The translations under genes were made by a program, and so were the position numbers. A stretch of 64,000 nucleotides of DNA from contig JAULSN010000001.1 in the NCBI GenBank assembly GCA_033439765.1, forward strand, positions 3,906,001 to 3,970,000, written 5' to 3'. Positions 54,901 through 64,000 of this stretch are shown here, piece by piece (position 1 is the stretch's first letter; every line of letters begins with the position of its first letter). The notes under the pieces are model-generated. The model saw nothing but the letters and a program-made list of their open reading frames with translations, did no database searches and had not been told where the DNA came from. Origin of the DNA: Lasiosphaeria ovina. Its lineage: Eukaryota > Ascomycota > Sordariomycetes > Sordariales > Lasiosphaeriaceae.

Positions 54901-56057
54901 CTTAAGCGTACTCTCGCCGGTCTGTTCCCCCTCTCCCATTTATTCGTCCTATTGCGAGCCAAACCGTCCAAGAGAGCGAGCGGGCAGCAAGGAATTCACA
55001 CAGCAAACCATCCCAAACAACACAACCCACAAAGGTAGAAATCGGAAGAACGCCTGGATTTTCAGTCTTCAGAACCTGTGTTGTCTCTTTGCCTCTATTT
55101 ATTCACTACTACCTTATATGCCACGAGTTGGACTGAATTTGTGGCGCTGAAAGATCAAAATAGTGTATTCGTACGGTAGATAAAGAGCTCCTAGGGTTGG
55201 ATAGTTCAGTATGTTTGACTGGGCGCCTGAATGAGATAGATGAGTGTATCCGTAGTTGAGCCCGTTATGAGATATCCAAACAGTCCGTCTGGCTGTCAAT
55301 TACCTTCGCTCAGACAGTGGTCCGTGTAATAACCTGGAATATGGACTTGTAATTATCGTGGGTCGTTCGGCAAGTTCGGTTTGGGTATCGCGGCCCGGGA
55401 ACCGCTGGAAACCTACCTAAAATTAGGATCCGGGCCAGTTGCCGGGGTCGACCCCTCGCCCAGGTCCCTGGAAATCGACGCCAAAGCTTGTCCCGCATAT
55501 CTGAAACCAAGTGGTCCGCAGTGCATGAAGTCCGCCAAAGCCGTAACAACCGAGCTTCAACGGGCGGCGCAATGACAGCATCATAAGACGGCCGTTAAGG
55601 CGCCCTGGAGCCCTGCAGCTTGCTGTTAACACCCCCCAAATCCGGATTCGGCCGTCATGCTGTCCCCGTTGAACGTCCATGACCCCCTCTGGTCTTGCTG
55701 CCAGTATCGTTAAGGAGTGGGCACTCGGTCCCAGGTCATCCGACGGAGATCTCACAGTGACCAGGCTCGATGAACACCTCGCTTCCAGCCTTGGTACCCC
55801 TCCCCGCGCGGCCCCTTCCTGGCAGTCTCGCTCCATTAATAGACAATCAATAATCTCTGATCCGCTCCTTTTGTTTCCTGTTTCTTGGGGCCCTCCCAAT
55901 GGCAACGGCTGGCCGCCGTGGGCTAAATACTCAGTCCGTTCCCAGCATGATGGCAATGCGGCCTGGTGCTGCCTCTCCCTCTCCCTCTCCCTCTCCCCTA
56001 TTCTCTCCTTCCCATTGATCCACCAGCCGCAAATCGTGAGACACGGTTTCTGGCTAA
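54901..56057. other. Intergenic, no gene
   Basis: Contains a TCTCCC hexamer repeat at 55973-55998 in the leader of the following gene. The long minus frame 55423-56106 reads through this low-complexity leader and is not credible. Confidence 0.45.
55973..55998 (+). repeat. TCTCCC hexanucleotide repeat in leader
   Basis: Four copies of a CT-rich hexamer 60 bases before the ATG of the secreted glycoprotein gene; pyrimidine tracts of this kind are common in fungal leaders. Confidence 0.7.
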
Positions 56058-56996
56058 ATGGCCTTCTCCATATTCCTAGTTGCGTGGGCGCTGTTGTTTG
56101 CTGCACCGGGCCTCGCGCTCAACTTTACCGTTGCTGGCGGCCAGATCTTCACACCGGGCCTGGCCGTCGTTGATGCTCCTCAACCAGGAACTCCCCTAGG
56201 CGGAGGTATGCCTATACAAACATTTTGTCTCACCCGGTTTCCTCGGCGCTGACGTATTGGACAGAAACAATAGAGGTCGCTTTGGACGTGTCGACAAACG
56301 GCAGGCTTCCCTTGCCACCTTATGCGGACAACAGCCCGAGTCAAATACACAACATCACCATCTTCCTGTACAGTTATGACACAGGCAAGAACTTCACCAT
56401 CACCAATGGTACCGCCGGCGCAGGCAACGCCAGTCTGGGCGACATCATGTTCCAGGAGCCCGGCAGCACCGTGAAGCATGTCAAATGGGTCTGGCCCGAC
56501 TGTCTCGTGGGCGATGGGCAGCCAAACGGCGTCGGGAGTGCGCGGGGTTTTTACAACGTATGTCTGCAGAGCGTCAGATAGAGCACTAAAGGAAAGGTTA
56601 TATCCGTCCACTGCTAACAGGATTCTCCAGATATCCATCCGCCAGAACTTTCGACTCAACGGGGCAGACCACTACACCATCTTCGACCTACCCATCTCAG
56701 TGACAAACAAGATCGATTTCGGAGTCGTCCGGCCCTCGTGCGACTCGCTGAACAATCCGCTCCTGACTCCGGCCCAGATCAACGCGACGAACGACGTGCC
56801 CGTCATGTTTGCGCCTGGCGACGCCACCGTGGTCCAGACTGCCGGAAGCGGCAGCTCCAGCAGTGGCGACGGCTTGGGGCCGGCAAAAACGGGAGCGGGC
56901 ACCGCTCAAGGCCTCGGCGGGGCCGGGATGTTGAACTGGAGAAGCGGAGCTCACTGGCTGTGTTTGATCAGCATTGCCGTTGCGTTTGTACTTTGA
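56058..56996 (+). CDS. Secreted GPI-anchored glycoprotein of unknown function
   Basis: Exons 56058-56205, 56265-56557 and 56631-56996 give 268 residues. The signal peptide is MAFSIFLVAWALLFAAPGLA. The ectodomain starts LNFTVAGGQIFTPGLAVVDA and has a beta-sandwich feel (TIEVALDVSTNGRLPLP, HNITIFLYSYDTGKNFTI, ISIRQNFRLNGADHYTIFDL), several N-X-S/T sites and two Cys (in WPDCLVGDG and RPSCDSLNN) that could pair. It ends with a Gly/Ser-rich stretch and a hydrophobic tail (WLCLISIAVAFVL), the GPI pattern. The family looks conserved rather than orphan, but I know no tested function. Both introns have clear GTATG donors, and the second has a CTGCTAAC branch. Confidence 0.85.
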
Positions 56997-57580
56997 GAGA
57001 TCCGCACTATGATACCCCAAGGAGCTGCGAGAAAACTTGCCCTCCTGTTGATGCAGTATTTTCGTTTTCATTTACCTTTAATTACTATCTTATAATATCA
57101 ATTGTTTCTTTCTCGTATACAATTCACGGGTCGCTGAGACTAGGAGAGACTGTACGGAATATTCTGTGGCAGGCAGTCAGAATCTATCTAGTTCTACTTC
57201 AATAACCTGAATAAGAACATATACCTATTTTAATAAAGAAATGCAAAAAAATAAAAATTTATTAATAATTAATGCGGAGGGTCACGAACTACCTCCATGA
57301 GCCATTCAGTATCATTCCAATTTACAGTCCTATATCAGTACCTCCCTGTATTGTATCACAGGTGAATTGATGAACCCCGCTGTGCTGAAAGGCGAAAGGA
57401 ACGCTGAGCAAGGCTGAAGTGGGGAAGCTTGCAAGTGGAGTCAAGGGTGTCAAGCCACAGCTGCAAGGCTGCGAGGTCGAAAAAAAAATCCATTGGGACA
57501 TCTTGAATAAGGATTGGCGGACAACCCCTCCCTCAACTCATCACCAGCCTCAGGTATTTTTGCAGCAAAAAGCATTCACG
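56997..57580. other. 3' flank and UTP18 promoter
   Basis: Strongly AT-rich at 57205-57275. An in-frame open stretch extends upstream of the UTP18 ATG to 57419, but its text is not protein-like. Confidence 0.5.
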
Positions 57581-59410
57581 ATGACGCCGCGCCATATTGA
57601 CAATTCGTCGGACGAATCATTCGGGGGGTTCGACGAGGATGAGCTTGCGTCGCTGAGCGAAGAGGAGGCTGCGAAGGGCAGACGGGAGGCCACTCTCCTT
57701 GACCACGACGACGAGAAGGATCCCGACGAAGAGGAGCTCGAGCGCTTCGTCCTGGGCAGCAAGGCCAGCTTCCGTGAACAGCTGTTCCGCGACGACTTCG
57801 ACACAGATTCGGCAGCTCTAGTGGTGGCATCTGGCCAGGACGTTGCGGAACACGGACAAGCAGCGACTAGCCGGGCGCATCTCGACGACTCGGCCCTCTT
57901 CTTCATCGACACGGCCCCCGGCGACAAGCCCCTATCGCTCGCGCAGGATACTACCACGAAACTCAAGAGCGACCCAGAAGCGCCCGCCTGGGAAGACAGC
58001 GACGATGAGCGACTGGCTGTCTCCCTAGCCGGCGCCACGAGACTGAGGAAACTGAGGGCTTCCGCCGCCGAGGATGTCGTCAGCGGCACAGAGTATTCCC
58101 GCCGGCTACGGCAGCAGTACCTACGGCTATATCCGCAACCAGCATGGGCCCGAGATGCTGCTGCCGGTAGCAAGGATGGGTCCAGGCGACGACGGTCTTC
58201 GGCGACATCCCGCGGCGAGGACGGCGACGAGTCGTCGGCTTCGGAGAATAGCGACGGCGACGACTTTGACTCGGTGCTTCCGCTTGAGACCTTTCTCCGT
58301 TATGCCCACTCCTTCACGGGCGCTGCTGGTGGTGCGAACAAGCGTAGGAAGCTGCGGCCTGAGACCATCGACATCCAGCGCACGAGGGACATCCCCGACT
58401 CTCACAAAGCTGCCATCAGCTCCCTATCGTTTCACCCTAAGCACCCCATCCTCATGTCGTCATGCACATCCTCCATCATGTACCTTCACCAAATCGACCC
58501 CGCGGCGTACCCGATACCGAACCCGGCCTTGACATCGGTCCAAGTCAAGAGTACCGATCTCCGTCGCTCCTCGTTTCTCGGCCCCGACGGCGACGAAGTT
58601 GTCTTTGCCGGCAGGCGGCGCTACTTCCACACGTGGAATCTCTCATCGGGCCAGGTGAAGAAAGTAACGAAAATCCAGGGCCACCAGCAGGAACAGCGCA
58701 CTATGGAGCGCTTCCAGCTCAGCCCGTCGGGACGCTACATGGCGCTGGCCGCGTCAGACAAGAAGGGCGGCGGCATGCTCAATATCGTCAACGTGGCCAC
58801 AATGCAGTGGATTGCGCAGGCGCGCGTTGACGGGCGCGGTGGTATCGCGGACTTCGCCTGGTGGAGCACGAGCAACGGCCTGACCATCGCGTCCAAGGAC
58901 GGCCAGGTCGCCGAGTGGAGCATGCTGTCCCGGCGCACCGTGGGGATATGGCGGGACGAGGGCTCCATCGGCGCCACGGTCTTGGCGCTAGGCGGCCGCA
59001 GTGGCGGTCCGTCCGACCTCGGTGACGACCGCTGGGTCGCCGTCGGCTCTAACAGCGGCATCCTCAACATATACGACCGCAACGAGCTCATTGCCCGCTC
59101 ATCCAAGGAAAACAAGGGCGTCACTGAAATCAAAGCCCTGCCTCAACCCACCCGCACGTTTGAGCAGCTGACGACGGCCATCACCACCGTCACTTTCACT
59201 CCCGACGGCCAGCTCATAGCTTTTGGCAGCCGGTTCAAGAAAGACGCCCTGCGCCTCGTCCACCTTCCCAGCTGCACCGTCTACCGCAACTGGCCCACAG
59301 AGCAGACGCCCCTGGGCCGCGTCACAGCCGTGGCATTTAGTGCCCAGAGCGACGTCCTGGCGGTGGGCAACGACTCGGGCAAGATTAGGTTGTGGGAACT
59401 CAGAGACTAA
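57581..59410 (+). CDS. UTP18: U3 snoRNP small-subunit processome protein UTP18
   Basis: WD-repeat protein of the SSU processome (UTP-B group), needed for 18S rRNA maturation in the nucleolus; in yeast it also recruits Mtr4 to the 5' ETS. Single exon, 609 residues. The N-terminal third is acidic (DESFGGFDEDELASLSEEEA) with the family text EYSRRLRQQYLRLYPQPAWA near 170-190. From about residue 240 a seven-bladed propeller follows: AAISSLSFHPKHPILMSSCT, VVFAGRRRYFHTWNLSSGQV, MERFQLSPSGRYMALAASD, TTAITTVTFTPDGQLIAFGS and the end VLAVGNDSGKIRLWELRD. I start at MTPRHIDNSS (57581) instead of the upstream in-frame start, because the extra 54 codons look like leader. Its presence with NOP53 in the same window gives two rRNA-processing genes. 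Confidence 0.94.
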   Translation: MTPRHIDNSSDESFGGFDEDELASLSEEEAAKGRREATLLDHDDEKDPDEEELERFVLGSKASFREQLFRDDFDTDSAALVVASGQDVAEHGQAATSRAHLDDSALFFIDTAPGDKPLSLAQDTTTKLKSDPEAPAWEDSDDERLAVSLAGATRLRKLRASAAEDVVSGTEYSRRLRQQYLRLYPQPAWARDAAAGSKDGSRRRRSSATSRGEDGDESSASENSDGDDFDSVLPLETFLRYAHSFTGAAGGANKRRKLRPETIDIQRTRDIPDSHKAAISSLSFHPKHPILMSSCTSSIMYLHQIDPAAYPIPNPALTSVQVKSTDLRRSSFLGPDGDEVVFAGRRRYFHTWNLSSGQVKKVTKIQGHQQEQRTMERFQLSPSGRYMALAASDKKGGGMLNIVNVATMQWIAQARVDGRGGIADFAWWSTSNGLTIASKDGQVAEWSMLSRRTVGIWRDEGSIGATVLALGGRSGGPSDLGDDRWVAVGSNSGILNIYDRNELIARSSKENKGVTEIKALPQPTRTFEQLTTAITTVTFTPDGQLIAFGSRFKKDALRLVHLPSCTVYRNWPTEQTPLGRVTAVAFSAQSDVLAVGNDSGKIRLWELRD

Positions 59411-59640
59411 GCACCGGGAATTCAAGCGAGGGTGGTGGTTGCAGTGCAGTAGTAGCAGTAGCGGTGGCTTCACGACCAAAATTACAATACAATAGAGAAG
59501 AAACCTCGAGTCCAACTCACACCTCTCTGTGCAACTTTTCCCCTTTATTTATTTCGGCAGAGAAGAAGGGGCGTGCGTGTAATTTATCCCAATCTAACCA
59601 GCCCAAGACAAACCAAGGTAATAATAGTACAGATCAAGCC

Positions 59641-59664
59641 CTTCTTCTTCTTCTTCTTCTTCTT
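59641..59664 (+). repeat. (CTT)8 microsatellite
   Basis: Eight perfect CTT units in the 3' flank shared by UTP18 and the next, convergent gene. Confidence 0.85.
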
Positions 59665-59699
59665 CTCTCCCTACATCACATCATCTTCACCCCTTTTCT

Positions 59700-60174
59700 T
59701 CACTTCCCGTGAAACACAATCCGTAGCAATGCCCTCACCGGCCCATGCTTCTTAGCCCGCGCCTTCGGGTAGATACTGCCCGTCTCCAGCGTGTATTGTA
59801 CCAGCTGGCCCAGGCTGGCGAAGCGTGGCACCACCGTCCCGTTCTCGATGGCCTCCACGAGATCGTATATGTTGATGTACACGGATTTCAATGCCTGTGT
59901 TCATACGTGGCTGTTAGAGACGGGTGATCTCTTCTCCCCCCCCTTTTATTTCTTGTTGTTTCGTTGTGTGTTGTATGTGTGCTTCTTTCTCTCTTACCTT
60001 GCGGCACTTGGTGATGCTGGCGAGGTCGCATCCGTCGGCGTCCAGGCCTATCTTGATGCACAGGCGCTGCCAGTCCTCCAGCTTGCCAGCACCGAAGTAG
60101 TCGTCGAATCGCTTGACAACCTCATTGCGCCGCTGCTTCTCGGTGTTGGTCCGGCTGTTCTTCTTGCGCGACAT
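59700..60174 (-). CDS. Small basic protein of unknown function
   Basis: Exons 60174-59998 and 59894-59700 give 123 residues: MSRKKNSRTNTEKQRRNEVV, then KRFDDYFGAGKLEDWQRLC and, across the splice, CRKALKSVYINIYDLVEAIE, ending KKHGPVRALLRIVFHGK. Alternating basic and helical segments with conserved-looking aromatic residues suggest a small folded protein. The family appears familiar from other Sordariomycetes as an uncharacterised protein, but I assign no role. I chose the ATG at 60174 rather than 60303 because the upstream stretch is Pro-rich leader text. The intron (59895-59997) has a GTAAGA donor and a CTAAC branch. Confidence 0.75.
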
Positions 60175-62995
60175 GATGTTTCTGCTGGCGCGCGCGCGCA
60201 CTGCCGGGAGGGGACGGAGAGTTGTTTGAGGCGGCGGAGGCGGAGACCGGAGCACGATGAGAATCACGAGCAGCGCGAGCACATGCTTGGCTGTGAGCCT
60301 CATGAGAGGAAGAGGAAGGGGAGATAGAAAGGGGGAGGTCCAGACAAGTAACCCAGGGGGGCATATATTTCCGCCGGTTGTCTCTCTGTGTCGTAAAGGG
60401 GGCTTGACGATGCCAAAGGGTCAGGACCCAGTGGGAATAACCCATGGCAGAGTCCTGCTCTACTTTTAATGACAGCATGCTAAACGGGTGTAAACACGAC
60501 TCCGGGAAGAAGTGTTGAACGCAGGCCGCCGTGGCCTTGTCAAGTCCCGTCAAGCCCACCTCAGTCAAGTCTGTGTGTAACAAACATGTTTACTCAAAGA
60601 TACTGTTCAGACAACCAACTGCTCAGGTACCCCTTTCGGTTGTTAAAGAGAGAGATGACAACGGTCCGGGCAGGCAAACGGACAGACAGCGAAGCTTGAA
60701 AGACTCGGCTTGTTACATGCGGCTGTGGCTGGCTGCATGTTCAAAGCACAGAGCCAAGTCTCCGTTTGTCGTGGTTGGGAATAGAAAGAAGCCCAAAGGC
60801 TGGGATGGAGGGCATTGCAAGAAGAAATAAAAAAGACACTGAACGGTAAAGGTACTTTGGAGGGCAAACATGATTCCATCCCAACGCACTTGGCCGACTC
60901 TCTTCTTTCGATAAGAGGAGTGGCGGGCGTTTGTCTCTCACATACTAGGTAGACACCGGACTGAAACTCTGACAACGATTTTACCTTACTTGTACTTAAC
61001 CTGTCTAGATTCTGCGTGACTGATAACAGGAGTGGCAAGCTCGACTGGTCTTTATTCCATCAACGGCGTTGGCTAGGCGGACAGCGAAACGAGCTGGCAT
61101 GGTGGTTGGAGTTGGAAAAGGGCGAGTTTCTTCTAACAATAACAAACATATAGCGAACTACATACCTGCCTGGCTGCCTACCTTTTTTTTTACTTCATTT
61201 CTCAATGAAATTGCAAGTGTCAACATAGAGTCAACTTACTTAGAGAGGCAGGGAGGATTGACAGTTGAGCCAGGCATGTCCTGGTGCGCACTCGAACCAT
61301 ATGTGGCACGGATGAGCAGCTTCGCATCGCACGCCATCGCTAGAACATTTTTGCATTCAGTTTGACTTGACATGCTCGACTAGGATCACCAAACGGTTCT
61401 GGCTGTAGCCTAGATCACACATGCGTGAAGAAACAATAACAATATACTGCATGGGTGAAGAAACAAGTCTGGACGCAGACTGTAGATTGTTCAAACCAAG
61501 ATCGAAGTCAGGATATGCATCCGCAGTTGGCCTGACCCGGTCTCGACTCTTGAGGATAGGTATGGAAAGAACAAGAAACGGGCGCAGTCAACAAACCAGA
61601 CCCGGCGCCTGCGATGTTTGGAGAGACGAGGGGGAGTCCCCACAGTCCCAGCTCGGCAGGTGCAGCACAGTGCATTCAGTCACTGTGTGCTCCCGCTGCA
61701 GCCTTTTCCTTCCTTTGGGCCTCCCGCGCTCGGGGAGGCGCTGCGGGGGAAAGCTGAAGTTCTGAAGACACGCGCCGATCGGCCTTCGCCGCGGCCGCCC
61801 ATTGGATGATTGTCGACCAGCTGGAACAAGTTGTTATCATTTCTCCTCCACCGCCCTCTTCGCTACTGGTCACAAGCAAGCGCGCCAGCCAGCCATATCT
61901 GCCCATCAGCGGTGAAGAGCCCAATCCGCACAAGTCCAAATCCAGAACTCTGCGCCCAGTCGACGGAATTTCAGATGGAATCCGCAAGAACACAGCGATC
62001 AAGGAGCGAACGGAAGGCGCCTTGAAGGGCCCGGCTGGGGGGTCCCAACTCGCAATGCGTGCGTGGCAGGAGAGACCAGCGTTTCACGCCTGCCCCAAGA
62101 CCTTCACCTCCATGACACGATGATGATGGCATGGAATCTAAAGCCTTCTCCATGGGTCTTGCTGCTAAAAAGACAACCGGTGAGTGGGTCGCCTTGCTAT
62201 TCTTCTTTTCATCATCAATTATGCAAACCCTGGCAATTACGATTAAAGGCCTCGGCTCAGCCAGAGGGAGATACCTGAGTAGCAGCAAGGCAAAAAAGGA
62301 AAGGAAAAATGGGATGCTGCCGGGTCGACCCCGCGGCTGGCTTGGAGATGCCCGGCTACGTGTCAGGCCATAACAACTCAAGATACCCCGTACTTGCACT
62401 TGCCCCTCCAAACAAACCTGGAAGCATTGGATGCTCATGTGGTCTTACCTGCCTGTCTTCCAATGCTCCCCAATCGGCTCAGGTCGAAACAGCCGCCGCT
62501 AGGCAGACGACTGTTCATACACAGTATGTTTTGTTGGAGCTGCACATGCTATCCCATTGCTGCCCTGCCCTGCACCTCAGCCTTCTATTGTTCGAGACCC
62601 CACACCAAGAACCGCCCGATTGTTTATCTTGTTCGTAGGTATCGTACCTAGGTAGTCATCCAGGTCGGTGGCCATGCCGGCCTTCAATTGCTGCTCTCTA
62701 TCTCTCTGCACGTCCCTCTTTCATCTGTGCCAGGTTGTTGCCAATCGGCCGTGTTTGTTGTCTCGACTTTGATGGACCACGGTGATCGTGGTACGAATAC
62801 CTCAGGACGGAGTCATTTTTCCTTTTCTGCCTTTCACCTTGCTCGCGCTAGGCTTCAGGTTGCTACGGTCTTCCTCGCCTCTCCTCCCTAGCGCGGAGGT
62901 TAGGTTCAGCCCCGGGGCAGTCGCAGACTCGGCTCTCCGTTCTGCACCAGGATACTCCCCGTCGCCCGGTGGCTCGGTGGAGCACTTCGAAAACG
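60175..62995. other. 2.8-kb intergenic region
   Basis: No gene I can support. The 61806-62123 plus frame begins in a protein-like way but degrades, and the ATG at 62131 followed by a GTGAGT donor could be an isolated exon; neither can be extended. A TACCTAGGTA island sits at about 62636-62657. A T-run lies near 61183. Confidence 0.4.
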
Positions 62996-64000
62996 ATGGC
63001 TTGGTGGGACTCGCAGCAACAGCAGCAGCGGCAGTGGCAGGAGCAAGAGCAGCGCCGGAGCCTCGGTGGGGCTTCAACACGGCCAAAAAAACGGCTCATT
63101 TTGGGAGACGCTTTTCCCAGGCTCGACCAGCCCGCCAGCAGCAGCCAGCAGCTAGCACCGGCACCGGCACCGGCACGACTGACTATGGACGAAGAAAGGG
63201 CCTTGCTGTCGCCCGTCTTTGACGACTATCGCGCCACTACCTCCACGCCCCCCCTCGTGGTGCACGTTGAGATCCGGTTTACCGACCCGGTAATCCGGTC
63301 GAGATATTTCCGGAGCTATGGCAGCTCGCCTGCCCTCGACCCCGGCAGGCGGCTCTGCAATGGCTTGCTGCGCCGCATTGAGCGCTGCTCTCACGAGCTC
63401 CTGACGCGCAAGGACTCGGGCGCACTCGAGCCGCTCAGGGACGACACGAAAGAGTCCAAGCCCTTGAGATTCGACATGACATTTCGCATCATGACAAGGG
63501 GGGCGGGCGAATGGGCCGAGAGGACCTACCGCTCCTACCAAAAGCAACCCCTGACTGTCGCACTCACCAAGGACATCATCTTGGCCACCCATAAGATGGT
63601 TGGCCTTTACCTGCGCCGTCACGACAAGTACTTCAGATGGGTTGACCAACCTTTTTATGACATGGAGCCTGAGAACCGTGAGACGACGGTGCCGACTCAT
63701 GGTGGTCCTCTGTCGCTGGCATGCATCCCCAGATCTCACTTCATCGAGTCGTCTCAGTCATTTGAGGCTGTGCCCGGGTACAGGATTGAGCTGTCGTTCG
63801 AGAGTCGAAACCCCCAACGCAAAGAAATCGAATTCCGGACTATGGTCAAAGTCAACAGCAAGCAGACCGCCCCGCTAACCCTGTTCATGAGCGAGGATCT
63901 GCTGTGGAAGGCTTTAAGGGCCGTGAACGAAGGTTTGGAGCCAAGAAAGCGCGCGTTCGACGATCATCTGAAGGACTGTCTTACATTGGATTGCCACCAT
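62996..64000 (+). CDS. Unknown gene, 5' part, truncated by the window edge
   Basis: Open for 335 codons from MAWWDSQQQQQRQWQEQEQR to the last base of the window, with no stop. The first 70 residues are Gln/Arg/Ala/Pro-rich and disordered, including an APAPAPA run from a CACCGG repeat. From about residue 85 the text is folded-protein-like: VVHVEIRFTDPVIRSRYFRS, LRRIERCSHELLTRKDSG, FDMTFRIMTRGAGEWAERTY, LYLRRHDKYFRWVDQPFYDM, GYRIELSFESRNPQRKEIEF. I do not recognise a domain. The long, well-composed frame and GC-rich third positions make it a real gene. The C-terminal part and any introns lie outside the window. Confidence 0.8.
   Translation, partial: MAWWDSQQQQQRQWQEQEQRRSLGGASTRPKKRLILGDAFPRLDQPASSSQQLAPAPAPARLTMDEERALLSPVFDDYRATTSTPPLVVHVEIRFTDPVIRSRYFRSYGSSPALDPGRRLCNGLLRRIERCSHELLTRKDSGALEPLRDDTKESKPLRFDMTFRIMTRGAGEWAERTYRSYQKQPLTVALTKDIILATHKMVGLYLRRHDKYFRWVDQPFYDMEPENRETTVPTHGGPLSLACIPRSHFIESSQSFEAVPGYRIELSFESRNPQRKEIEFRTMVKVNSKQTAPLTLFMSEDLLWKALRAVNEGLEPRKRAFDDHLKDCLTLDCHH

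Noticed and set aside
55423..56106. 227-codon minus frame
   Set aside because: Runs through a CT-hexamer leader repeat and overlaps the signal peptide exon of the secreted protein on the other strand.
61806..62123. 105-codon plus frame starting MIVDQLEQVVIIS
   Set aside because: First half protein-like, second half not; no domain and no splice partners.
1..64000. CRISPR arrays, bacterial operons, insertion sequences
   Set aside because: Intron-bearing eukaryotic DNA; no repeat-spacer arrays, transposase frames or terminal repeats of transposons were seen.

Overview
The window is nuclear DNA from a filamentous ascomycete, most likely a Sordariomycete (Sordariales-like; inferred from gene content and intron style, not from a search). 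Genes are monocistronic on both strands. Introns are mostly 50-100 nt with GT..AG ends and CTAAC-type branch points, several leaders are pyrimidine-rich, and there are no operons or bacterial signals. I rebuilt exon structures by hand. Every complete model with exon coordinates sums to a multiple of three; the exact intron of the 3606-5201 gene is unresolved.

Layout, left to right: a 14-3-3 protein (751-2040, +); a disordered Ser/Pro-rich protein (3606-5201, -); a two-phosphatase synaptojanin-type inositol polyphosphate phosphatase (7845-12145, -); splicing factor PRP39 (13759-16136, +); mitochondrial cytochrome c peroxidase (18500-19749, +); F1-ATPase assembly factor ATP11 (20801-21868, +); tRNA-Cys(GCA) (22435-22506, -); a gene-poor stretch; a small GPI-anchored wall protein (26919-27335, -); an SH3BGR-like acidic protein (30251-31572, +); an arrestin-related trafficking adaptor (32064-34664, -).

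From 37.3 to 41.7 kb lies a broken F-box gene. Its F-box end (37324-37503) is separated from its remaining pieces (39598-40338 and 41005-41742) by the intact ribosome-biogenesis gene NOP53 (37877-39269, -). A second copy of the F-box 5' end sits in inverted orientation behind NOP53, giving a 93-bp inverted repeat with 2 mismatches. Then come a phenol-hydroxylase-type FAD monooxygenase (42492-44655, -), an unknown repeat-rich acidic protein (47121-47732, -), a short-chain dehydrogenase split by an in-frame TAG (48477-49709, -), a fused pseudouridine-5'-phosphate glycosidase/pseudouridine kinase (50452-53201, -), an orphan small gene (54293-54900, +), a secreted GPI-type glycoprotein (56058-56996, +), the U3 processome WD-repeat protein UTP18 (57581-59410, +), a small conserved-looking basic protein (59700-60174, -), and the 5' part of an unknown gene that runs off the right edge (62996-64000, +).

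Most of this is housekeeping: signalling, splicing, rRNA processing and mitochondrial respiration. The accessory and decaying content is concentrated between 37 and 54 kb. The best leads there are the NOP53/F-box rearrangement and two enzyme genes whose TAG stop is followed in frame by coding-looking sequence: 96 codons in the dehydrogenase, and 38 codons with an exact 18-codon duplication in the monooxygenase. I did not find a convincing new multi-gene system.
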